Positions 25,624-35,153 of a stretch of DNA of 64,000 nucleotides are shown here, piece after piece (position 1 is the first letter of the stretch; every line of letters begins with the position of its first letter). The DNA is from Drosophila miranda. Lineage: Eukaryota > Arthropoda > Insecta > Diptera > Drosophilidae. The DNA is taken from contig NC_046677.1 of the NCBI RefSeq assembly GCF_003369915.1, positions 23,082,913 to 23,146,912 on the forward strand, given 5' to 3'. Position numbers and translations under genes: made by a program. The notes beneath the pieces are model-generated. The model ran no database searches and had not been told where the DNA came from. It saw only the letters and a list, made by a program, of their open reading frames with translations.

Positions 25624-25964
25624 AATGAGAATGGGAAGAAAGAGCCAGGAAAAGAAAAAGATCACGCGACATTTCTTTGCTGCTCCGCGTTTTTCGGTTT
25701 GTTTGAAGTAAAAAGTGTTTAAATCCTCGAAAATATCATCGTTCATCGCAGTACAAAGTGCGGTTTTGTATGTACGCATGTAATTTTAACAGAACACATG
25801 TAAGTGCCTCCCAAATCGGATGAGAATGGGAAGCGAGCCAGGAAAGCAAAAAAATCACGCGCCATTTCTTAGCTGCTCAATGTTTTTCGGTTTACATAAA
25901 GTAAAAAGTGTTTAAATCCTCAAAAATATGTTCGCGTGTAAATTCTACAAAACACATGTAAGTT
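25624..25964 (+). repeat. Tandem duplication of a 5' leader and splice donor
   Basis: Unit A (25624-25806) and unit B (25819-25964) both run GAGAATGGGAAG, AGCCAGGAAA, ATCACGCG, CATTTCTT, TTTTTCGGTTT, GTAAAAAGTGTTTAAATCCT and finish AACACATGTAAGT. Unit B lacks about 35 bp near its end. Each unit ends with a donor-like CAT|GTAAGT, so the duplicated block looks like a first exon. Confidence 0.75.
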
Positions 25965-26038
25965 CGACCAGCAATCATTCATTTAACATTCATCTCATTG
26001 TAAAAGGGGGGAAAAAAACGTCAAAATTCGAGTTGGTG

Positions 26039-26647
26039 ATGGGCGAACCCGCTTCGGGTCGCTGTGCACGATGTCTGTACAATAGCCTACTCCTGACCAC
26101 GGCTCTGAGGGCTGTCCAGAACTTGCGGCCAGAGGAGCACCCCTGCGCCTATGCGGCCTGTGCGGTGGGTGCTGTGGTGGCAGGACTCGGCCTGCTCCGT
26201 GTGATCTTCGCCAGCGGCCAGCCGCATGAGTGCCAAAAGTTGCGTGACGTGTGCCACGGGTGCCTGGTGCTGGCTCCCCTACCGTTGGTCAACATGGAGC
26301 TATACACACTATCCACGGGACTGACGAGTGCCGTGACCCTGGGCCATGCCTGTTTTGTGCTGCCCCTAAGCTTAGATCTGTGCTGTAGCCTTTTCAAGGA
26401 TCGCGAGGACTGCCACACGAGCGACAGCCTGCGCAATCTCACGATTCTGGGTAACATTGTGTCCCTGGGATTTCTGGGCATGATGGAGCGGAACTTCGCC
26501 TATATCCGCATGATGCTAGTGATGGTTGCCGTCCAGTACGGCGGTGTGCTGATGGACAGCATGCAAGAGGAAGCTGGCGAGGATCTGCAGATATGCGGCA
26601 CGGCCCTGTTCTTTCACCTGCTGGGTAAGGCCCTAGAGGCCAAGTGA
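26039..26647 (+). CDS. Multi-pass membrane protein of unknown function
   Basis: A 202-aa ORF starting MGEPASGRCARCLYNSLL. I chose this ATG because upstream in-frame sequence is basic and low-quality (VKGGKKTSKFELV) and comes from the leader repeat. Codon use is GC-rich at third positions, as in the other genes here and unlike the surroundings. Hydrophobic segments lie near residues 39-60 (YAACAVGAVVAGLGLLRVIF), 103-122 (GHACFVLPLSLDLCCSLF), 138-152 (LGNIVSLGFLGMM) and 157-173 (MMLVMVAVQYGGVLM), with paired Cys residues (CARC, CHGC). I do not recognise the family. The stop codon is embedded in a donor-like GCCAAGTGAGT, so a spliced longer form is possible. Confidence 0.8.
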   Translation: MGEPASGRCARCLYNSLLLTTALRAVQNLRPEEHPCAYAACAVGAVVAGLGLLRVIFASGQPHECQKLRDVCHGCLVLAPLPLVNMELYTLSTGLTSAVTLGHACFVLPLSLDLCCSLFKDREDCHTSDSLRNLTILGNIVSLGFLGMMERNFAYIRMMLVMVAVQYGGVLMDSMQEEAGEDLQICGTALFFHLLGKALEAK

Positions 26648-28215
26648 GTAATCCTGTTTCTGGAGGGGTTAACAAGGCTTACAACTTGCGGTCGCCTCGT
26701 CCTACGCTTCAAGGGTTTCTGCATTTAATTTTCCATGAATTCGACTTTGGCTTTTTTCTCCTGTATTAAATTTCATTTGTCGGCTTTTCAATTGCGTTCA
26801 TGTTTGCTCATGTTTTTTGTAATTGCCACAACACTCCATATCCTCCCCCTATCCCTATCCTCCAATAAGGAGGCCACTTCTATGGCTTCTCTGGTGTGTC
26901 ACACACACACATTATAATGATATATTGGCGATTACCGATGCGCAATAAGTGCACCATCCTCAATCGTACCACCCCTTAGTCGTACTCGTACACCCCTTAG
27001 ACGCCGTTCCTCCCATTGAGACGCAAAGCCATTTCATCGCTGATTCATCGCTCTATCTACCAGCGGGAGGTTCTTATCAATTGATACTGGATAACTGGAT
27101 AACAAAGCAATTGTACTTGGATACGGTCTCAATCGTTTGGTACTTGCTGTGAAATTCCAAGTGCTTTTGATGAAATGTATGCGTTATTTATGGAATGATA
27201 CATACATATATAAGTAGAGCTTTAAAATAAGCCCCAAACCTTAACCATTTCCATTAGCATAGTCTTATTTACTTTTCAACTTTTAAACGAGAACATATAG
27301 AACGTAATATGTACAAATGTAGGTTAGGACTATGCGTATCATCTATACTACCATACTATTTTAGAGCATTCTGGTAGTTTTCATGTCACTATTTTTAGCA
27401 AAAATTATAGTAATTTCAGTATTTGAAAAGTTCAAAAGGTTTTTGATAATAATTAATATAAAAAGGAATGCAAATTGAATAGAAATTTTTATATCTTGGG
27501 TGGAAGTCTAGTTTGCAGTGAATCTTCTAGATAATCAGACACTTAATTCTACTTTTTCCTCATTTTCTACTACGTCGACACCGACCAATTTCCAGCACTC
27601 AAATTCCCATTAAAACCCGCGCGGTGATCGCTTCGATAATTGAAATTGCAAATGAACGAAGTGCAGTTATTATGAATGCAATCAGAACCGTGTCAGAGCC
27701 TGCCTCCGAGTGAGAAAAGCTGTCAATACCCCAAATTCCCATTGCTCTCCGCGCTGATATGAAAATTCCCCATTGCCCGCTGATTTCGTTGTTATATTAA
27801 TGTACATATACATATATTTTATGTATTTTCACGCTGCCAGTCAAATGACAAACTCTAATTGCAAACGGGACAGATTTTAATGAGTGCACCGCACACCCCA
27901 CAGCCCCCCACTACTCCACAAATGTCCCTAAAGTGCATGCGGGTGTACAGTGCGGAGCAAAAGTTGTGTCGATTGTGGAAACTATCATTTTGGAATGGAA
28001 TTGAAAATATTATAATTCAATCTATAAATACCCAGAAACTGAAATTCTATAAACAATCTTCTTAGCAGCGTTCTTTGTATTAGGACTGGAAAAGGCGATT
28101 TATTCACAGTTTAAAATTATATTCTGTTCGTTGAAAGTTTAACCAGATTAATCAGACCAAAGAGATTCTATATGCCACTAAGTTCATCAAGTTACTTGAC
28201 GTGGCATATTCCATC
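26648..28215. other. Intergenic / 3' flank, no gene seen
   Basis: AT-rich with short GC-rich islands (for example 27590-27830) that could be regulatory. No coding signal. Confidence 0.45.
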
Positions 28216-28287
28216 TCCCATATTGTCTAGTGGTTAGGATACCCGGCTCTCACCCGGGAGGCCCGGGTTCAATTCCCGGTATGGGAA
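28216..28287 (+). tRNA. tRNA-Glu (CTC), copy 1
   Basis: A 72-nt cloverleaf. Acceptor TCCCATA pairs with TATGGGA. Anticodon arm CCCGG-CTCTCAC-CCGGG has anticodon CTC. T arm GGGTTCAATTCCC is intact, and an A discriminator follows. A T-run about 12 nt after the 3' end would terminate RNA polymerase III. Confidence 0.97.
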
Positions 28288-28454
28288 ACTGTTAAAGGTT
28301 TCTTTTTTTCATTTTTTTGTATCGTGCCTCAAGGAAAATCTATTTTTACAGTATGAAAATAAGTATACGTATATGTATATAGTTTTTGTCCAAAATCAAA
28401 ATTATACACTGCGGTTGCACAATACTAATTCGTAAGGAACTGAGTAGACGTTGA

Positions 28455-28532
28455 ATGAATGAGAAGACCCTCAAGGACTGCCACCTGGACGTGGAGCTGC
28501 TCATGGGGGAACTCCTATCTCGCTTACGGTGA
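28455..28532 (+). pseudogene. Short coding-like fragment between tRNA-Glu copies
   Basis: ATG to stop of 25 codons: MNEKTLKDCHLDVELLMGEL then LSRLR. It is GC-rich in AT-rich surroundings and reads like part of a helical protein. It may be a captured exon fragment; the parent is unknown. Confidence 0.35.
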
Positions 28533-28762
28533 TAAAGAAATAAAAGTGCCCGTCGTTTTCCAACCAATCGAAACCTGTTGTGGCTAAACGACGATTGAAT
28601 AACTAAATCCACTGAATTAAACAAAATGTGAATGTTAAAAGTTAGGAATAAATTTTAGATCTGGAAAAATGTTAAATTAAATGTTTTATAGATAGATCTA
28701 TACAGATTGAAGATCTGTAGTTTCCCAAGTCATTTAACGAATTTGACATGCGTTCCAACACA

Positions 28763-28834
28763 TCCCATATTGTCTAGTGGTTAGGATACCCGGCTCTCAC
28801 CCGGGAGGCCCGGGTTCAATTCCCGGTATGGGAA
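28763..28834 (+). tRNA. tRNA-Glu (CTC), copy 2
   Basis: Identical in sequence to copy 1. Its 3' flank also matches that of copy 1 over roughly 150 bp (CAAGGAAAATCYATTTTTAC), showing duplication of a unit larger than the tRNA. Confidence 0.97.
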
Positions 28835-29104
28835 ACTGTCAAAAGTTTATTTTTTTCATGTTTTTTGTTCGTGCTTCAAGGAAAATCCATTTTTACAGTA
28901 TGGAAAGATAGTATATATACACATATATTTACATACAGTTTTAGTCCAAAAAATAAAATATGCATAGCGGTTGTACAATACTTATTTCTAAAGAATAAGG
29001 AATCGAAATAACACATTGAGTGTTGAAAAGTTTTATAGATTTTTCAGATCGATGATCTATAGTCTCCTATGTGATTTAACCCATTTGGCACAGTTTTCTT
29101 GACA

Positions 29105-29176
29105 TCCCATATTGTCTAGTGGTTAGGATACCCGGCTCTCACCCGGGAGGCCCGGGTTCAATTCCCGGTATGGGAA
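29105..29176 (+). tRNA. tRNA-Glu (CTC), copy 3
   Basis: Identical to copies 1 and 2. Its 5' flank resembles that of copy 2 (TTTTATAGAT, GATCTRTAGT, CATTTAAC-like blocks). A T-run follows the gene. Confidence 0.97.
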
Positions 29177-30062
29177 ACTGATAAAAGTTTCTTTTTTTCG
29201 ATCAAGGGGCATATTTTTAATAGCAGGTAGTACCATCGTGTTCACCAGTCTATTGTGTGGATTTTCTTTACCTCTATCGGAATAATAATCCTTTTGAACG
29301 GTCTTTTTTTGGAACATTTTCCCGTCTGTTTCTGACTAAATAGAAACGACTCTTTGGATTAATAAGAGATTTTCATTAAGAATAGTGGTGACTCGGATCG
29401 TTCTTTTTCGATTACCTTTCCACAGAAAAAGTATATAAATTTCTTACTGGCATCTGGCATCGGCTACAAATGGGAAAGCCACAAAACTTTCAAGGCTTCT
29501 TCTTACAAATTGTTGTCTAAATGGTTATTACCGGACCGCTGTCTAGAACCAATCTTTATGGGAAACTTCTTGTGGAAAGAATCTTTCTTGGTATCAATTT
29601 CCTTTCTTTTTCCTGAATTTCCGTACACATAATATTTTATGATCAAGAATCATTTCCATCTCCATTGGAACGTGCTTTGCCGAGCCTTATATCTATGATC
29701 TGCACTGTATGATCTATATAGATGTTTCTCTATGCATTTTGTATGCCCTTTTTTTTATTTTTTGTATTGCCCCCTCCATTGGGGGGCAGCATTTTGCTTT
29801 ATTCAACTTGACAAGTGAAGTGAGTGTGAATATTTTTTTTTAGGTCACAAAACAGCAACAAGCACAGTCCACCTCCAAATGGAACTCCAGCTCCGAACTC
29901 GTGCTTCGACTACCTCTCCTGCTCCTCTTCCAAATGGAACTCCTACTCCGTCCTGTTCCTCCTCCAAATGGAACTGCGGCTCCTGCCACGTATTACTCCT
30001 CCCTCCCGCACCATCAAACAGTGGACTCCCTTGCAACTCTTGCTGCTACCTGGTCGGAAAAA

Positions 30063-30086
30063 ACACACACACACACACACACACAC
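30063..30086. repeat. (CA)n microsatellite
   Basis: Twelve CA dinucleotides. Confidence 0.9.
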
Positions 30087-30974
30087 GCAGAGAGAAGGAA
30101 AAACACCTGAAAAAAAGTGCAAAAAGAAAAACCAGAAATGGTTCGAATCCTTTTCCATCCTGTTTGGAATTGGGCCTGGAGTGCAACGGAGGGGGGAGGG
30201 ACTTCGGGAAATTGCAGTCAACATTTATTTCCGCAGTATGATGGAAAAATTCGAAAATAATTTGCGAGCCATAATTAAAAGGCGACAGCAGGAAAAATGG
30301 AGACAGAAAAAGTTGGGGAAAAACTAGGAAAAGGTCGCCAGGAAAAAGAGAGCAGGGGAAATGAGAAGGAGTGGAGAAAAGGCTAGAGAGGAGGGAGGAG
30401 CTATAGAGAGAGTCGTCCCTCGAATGTCCTCAATCCGCTGGGGTCATAAACAATTCCATAGCGTAGACGGCTTTTCGATTTTCGCCTCAATTGGCAACAT
30501 ATGGCGAGCAGACTCCCAAGGAGGAGGCCACACACACACACATACACATACACATCAAAGGAGGCAGGTCCTTTGAGAGACTGCGGGGGCAGGGGGCGGG
30601 GATCGTGGGACTCTCCCACTCCCACTCCCTGCTCCCGTGTGGGCGGGGCGGCATTTGCATTTGTGACTGCGAATTGCGAATGCGAAAATTTAAAGTTTTC
30701 CCGATAAGAGGGTTGTAAAAAGTACAACAAAAAAACGTATCGGAGCGAGAGAGTCCTCGGGAACAGGAGCTGGGGACGCAAAAAAATGGCGACGTTTGCG
30801 AGGCAAGGAACACGAAAAGGGCGGCGGCGGCAGACAAAAGACGAAGACGCACCGAACGGAGGCAGCAAACAAGAAAAATCGCTGCAGGGAAAGTGGCAGG
30901 AGTGGGAGGTGGGGAGCGGAATATGGACGGGGGTCCGGGGTCCTGTAGGTGATGGGAAAAGTGAAGGATGTGCT

Positions 30975-31011
30975 GGGGTTGGGGTTGGGGTTGGGGTTGG
31001 GGCAGGGGGGG
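30975..31011 (+). repeat. (GGGGTT)n tract, predicted G-quadruplex
   Basis: Four to five GGGGTT units followed by GGGGCAGGGGGGG. Five runs of at least four G lie within 37 nt. Confidence 0.85.
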
Positions 31012-31570
31012 TGGTTGGCGATAGAACTTTACTTATACGAGTTTTTCGCATTGTAGAACGCGCGGCATTTGCCAGAAGGTGCCAACACATTTTATTGCTT
31101 GTACTCTACGGAGAGGAAGGGTATGTGGGGATTTGGTGATACATTTGGATGCTGCTAGAATCTAAATTCCTTCAGAATCCTCTTGTTGCCTAAATTGTTG
31201 CAAATGTTGGATAGATTTTTTGGTGGTTTGCTGTGTTCTTGGATTGGAATCTCTTGTTTTTTCTTCAGACCCTACACAAAAAGCAACGGCTAAGAATTTA
31301 GTTCGTTGAAATCGTTTACTTTATGACTTCCATTCAACTTTCATCTAGCAGTTGTCATACTAAAGAAAATACATTTCTACTCCGAATATCCCAATACTTA
31401 CTCCAAGAAATGCATTATATTCCTGCTGGGTGCAATATTAGCCAATAATCCATAGATTATAGTCAGTGGTGCGACAGTAGTTCGTCATTGGCACTGCCCA
31501 TTGTACCACATTGTATATACATATATACATATGTATATATACACGCGCACGGCAGCATCCCATAATGAAA

Positions 31571-31815
31571 TTATTTTAAGGTGGTGTCGTCCGCTGTGGT
31601 GAGGACCATCCACTTGTCCAACTTGCTCTCTCGGCTCTCAGAGAAACAAGCGCTTAAAAGAGATCGCAAACGTTTTACAAACTGCTCTATTCGCTTGTTA
31701 TTGCTACAATGAAGAAAAAGATAATGAAATAATCGTGCTCTACACATCCTCTTTCGGGGACAAACGACTGACAAATGGATGGTCTCCGAAAGAGAGCACA
31801 TGTGGTGAAGACGAC
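31571..31815. mobile_element. Small foldback/MITE-like element
   Basis: The left end (TCGTCCGCTGTGGTGAGGAC then CATCCACTTGTCC) is matched in inverted orientation by the right end (GACAAATGGATGGTCTCCGA, then CATGTGGTGAAGACGA). A third, single-arm copy lies at 51857-51945. No ORF. Family unknown. Confidence 0.5.
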
Positions 31816-32673
31816 ATTTAATAAGTAATTTCGAGCTTGCTGTCTCGATCTGTCATACGGGTAATTCGGCTTCGGCCCTCATACCCTTGACTAGTCTGCA
31901 TCTAGCACTCACTTGGTATTTGCACATCGTCTTGGATTCTAGTTCTTCAATCCGACTTCATTCGTCTTGAATCAAACCGAACCGCGCCCCCAATCGACAT
32001 CGTCGTTGAAATGATCTAAGCCAACCGACTCGTTGTGCTCTCGTGTTATATCTAACTCTATCTATATCTCTCAATATCTAACTATTTGAAATCAAGATGA
32101 TATGTTGGATTTTTCTTCCTCTAAACAATTCCCATACTTACGTTTATATCCCTTTGGTTAGGGTATACATTTTGGCGACTTTGTAAGAGCACTGCTCTCC
32201 TTTTCGTGTTTTATTGTTCGACATTTTCCCCTTCAGCGCACGTTCCCATCATCTGTTGTGCCACAGAGAGGTTGGGGGGCGTGCTGGTGCCACAGCACGC
32301 GCTCCATGCTTCAAATCTACGACTGTGAGTGCCGCTTCAATGTTTGGCAGTTCTCTCCCTGTATCGCATCGCATCGCATCGCACATGTCTCTATCTATAA
32401 AACGTCAACTTTATTTGCCCAACTGAGGCACAACAAAAATAACCATCTACCCATACCATACCATACCATGCCATGCCGTGCCACATGTAGCATCCCCGTC
32501 CCCCATTCCCATTCATGTGGCAGCACCCACCCTTCCAGCCTTCCACCGAGTTAGCAATAAAACCAGCTGTCAATTTGTTTATATTATAAAAAATAATTAG
32601 TCTGTATTCAGCGCCGAAGTCGACGACTCCATCATATTTCTATATATGTTGCATGTTGCATGTGTGTGAGTGA

Positions 32674-32698
32674 GTGTGTGTGTGTGTGTGTGTGTGTG
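32674..32698. repeat. (GT)n microsatellite
   Basis: Twelve GT dinucleotides. Confidence 0.9.
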
Positions 32699-33654
32699 GC
32701 AGGCTGCAAATTGCAATTTGGGTTTTGAAAGAAGGTAGGTTTTGCTGAAGGGAAACTTCCATTAGGTGATTATATCGTATAAAATGTGTGAAAGCATAGC
32801 GAGTGGCTGAGTTGCATACGTGTTTTTGGGGGATTTTTGTCAGTGATTAATTATGTACGCTCGATAAGTGGAATAATAATCGTATGGATAATGGATAATG
32901 GATAATGCAATATAATTAGTGTTAGACATTTTTCGTTGGATGTACGATGTACGATATAGATACATATGGTATGATGTTGAATGGCTGACTAAAAAAATCA
33001 AGGCATTTGAAAGATATTATTTATGATCCCCAAGAAATGAAGAATTTAGCTAGATATACCCGGAAGTGCTGCATACTTTGAGGCGTACTTCAAACGCTTT
33101 TTACGCATATATGTGTATGTATATATATATTATAATATGTATAATTTTTGTGTATTTATAGAATATGCATTAGGGCTTTGTTCCTTAAAATTCCAACCAT
33201 CCAATCGCTTATAGAATATCTATATCTCTGATAAATATATACTATATATATTGATTTATTTTTTGTTGAATTTCCTCATGTTTCTTCATTGTTTTTTTTT
33301 TGTGTTTTTTGTTCGTTTTGTAACATAGTTTATTTAGGCAAAAATGGCAACAAAATTGTATGTTTAACATTTGTCTACTTGTCCGCAAAAACCTTTCTTT
33401 TTCTTTCTTCACTACCTTATAGTCCGTTTCTTCCTTTTTTTGGTTTGGTTTTGGTTTGGTTTAAGTAGTAGTAGATGTGTGTATAACTTTAGCTAACTAA
33501 CAATTAATTTAAACATTTTGTTGTAACTTATAATTGGCAATAAATCGTTTGAATAAGCAAACATTCAACATTTAGCAATACTTATGCGATATCTGATAAC
33601 CCAAGACTAAAACAATAATAAATAGCTATACATATATATGATATATCGTGTATG

Positions 33655-33673
33655 TATATATATATATATATAT
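33655..33673. repeat. (TA)n tract
   Basis: Nine or more TA dinucleotides. Confidence 0.9.
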
Positions 33674-34565
33674 TGTAGATGTTGTATGTATATAGATGTA
33701 TCTCTGCATTGTAAAGTCGTAGTGATTGTAGCCTGATTATGTATATGTATATATTGTATGTATATTTTATGTTTAATTCTTTAATAGATACAACTTTGGG
33801 ATACTCGCGGTCTTGGGATCTCTATTCTAGGCTTCTTTCTTTCTGGTTCCCATCCCCCCAATAATATATGATGTACCCCATTATGCTAGCTGGCAACTTA
33901 AGATACTCTTTAAAGCCCCGTTTGAACTTATGCGTGTATGTAGTGAGTGATTGAGTGAGTGATGGAATGATTCGATTGATTTATAGCGCATATATTGTAC
34001 AGTGCGTTGCCCAACTATGAGACAGCTGAATATTATGGAAATGACTTTGAAATGGTTATTAAATGGAAGACTTGTATGGCTGCTATTTGCATATTTTTAT
34101 AGATTCATATTGTATAATATCTGCAAATATTCTTTCAGGTCTTTTAGAAAGGCCAAGTCAGATCTTGCCCTTGAAAGACATCAGTACTTCTTTCAAAGTT
34201 TTCTAAGTTTTTCCGATATACATGCATGACTCCTATGAAAAACCACATGATCTAGTGCCCTGGCTGATATCTTCCTAAAAATCCAATAATTTCCAATATT
34301 TTCTTTTAGTTTTATCAAATGGAACTAAAGATGGTTTTTTGAATATTAGGATGTTTCTTTGTAGTTTCCCAAAGTCTTAGTTTCCTCAGTTTCCGCTTAT
34401 TGGTTCCAATGAAAGATCTATTTTTCTATATCTTTCATACATATTTAATCTGAAACTCGTTAAAATAATAAAATCTTTTGGGTAGATTGATATGATTAAG
34501 ATCAGTGGAGGAGTTTCTTTCAAGGGAATCATGCGTGAAAAAATTCGATATATAACTGGGATTGT

Positions 34566-34705
34566 TGCACTACCAAGTGGCCACCAAGCTGAAGCACGTG
34601 TATGTGGCAGACTCCTGGCAAAAACGGAACAACAACCGACGTGCGCTGCTGCATAACCGAATGTTTGCTTTCATACAGCAAAAATGTAAAAATTCAAAAG
34701 TATCC
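34566..34705 (+). pseudogene. Coding-like fragment antisense to the CG14535 3' region
   Basis: The plus strand reads YQVATKLKHVYVADSWQKRN then NNRRALLHNRMFAFIQQKCK with balanced, non-repetitive composition and GC-rich third positions, embedded in AT-rich DNA. It has no ATG or domain I know. It is probably a relic exon, or an exon of an unannotated gene. Confidence 0.3.
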
Positions 34706-35153
34706 CATGCAAAGCTTTTGACTTCAAACCCCATTTCACCTGCCTTATAGCTGCGAAACGCACTATACAGTAGTTATGGTGTATTTATCGTATTATTATT
34801 AGTATTATTTTTATTATTAGGGTAGTTGTTGGGTTAGTTATTAGATTACTTAAAAATTGTGTGTGTCTTTGTTGTTGTCTTGTGGTGGCAGCCGTCGCCT
34901 AGTAAAAGTTAATCAGTCGCTATCAAAAGATCCACCAAAGGCTGTGTCTCTTCTTCTACTTTCACTTGAGTGATCCTCTCGATCCTTATTCTGATTCTCA
35001 TCCTAATCTTGTCCTAAATGTTTATGATATTTTTGTTTCTTATTTTGTTCTCTTTTTTGGCCATTTGAATGCTGGACTTAGCTCTGGTTTCCTTTTGGTG
35101 GGTGTTTGGACTGAAGCTCATCCTCCTGTTTCTCCTGCTTCTGGTGTTGCTGC

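Larger units (their letters stand above)
29177..33300. other. Gene-free region with simple repeats and a foldback element
   Basis: No real gene recognised. It contains (CA)n at 30063-30086, a (GGGGTT)n tract at 30975-31011, a foldback repeat at 31571-31815, (GT)n at 32674-32698 and short tandem CATCG repeats near 32360-32380. Confidence 0.5.
33329..35153 (-). other. CG14535: Probable 3' UTR of CG14535
   Basis: AT-rich sequence downstream of the stop at 35154, with AATAAA on the minus strand at 33329-33334 as the first well-placed signal I see. The 3' end is a guess. A plus-strand coding-like fragment lies inside at 34566-34705. Confidence 0.35.

Noticed and set aside
28216-29176. Regularly spaced repeats as a CRISPR-like array
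   Set aside because: The repeated units are complete tRNA-Glu genes in a eukaryotic genome.
30401-31090. 229-codon minus-strand ORF
   Set aside because: Includes translation of the GGGGTT tract and CA repeats (PTPTPTPAH); composition is repeat-driven.
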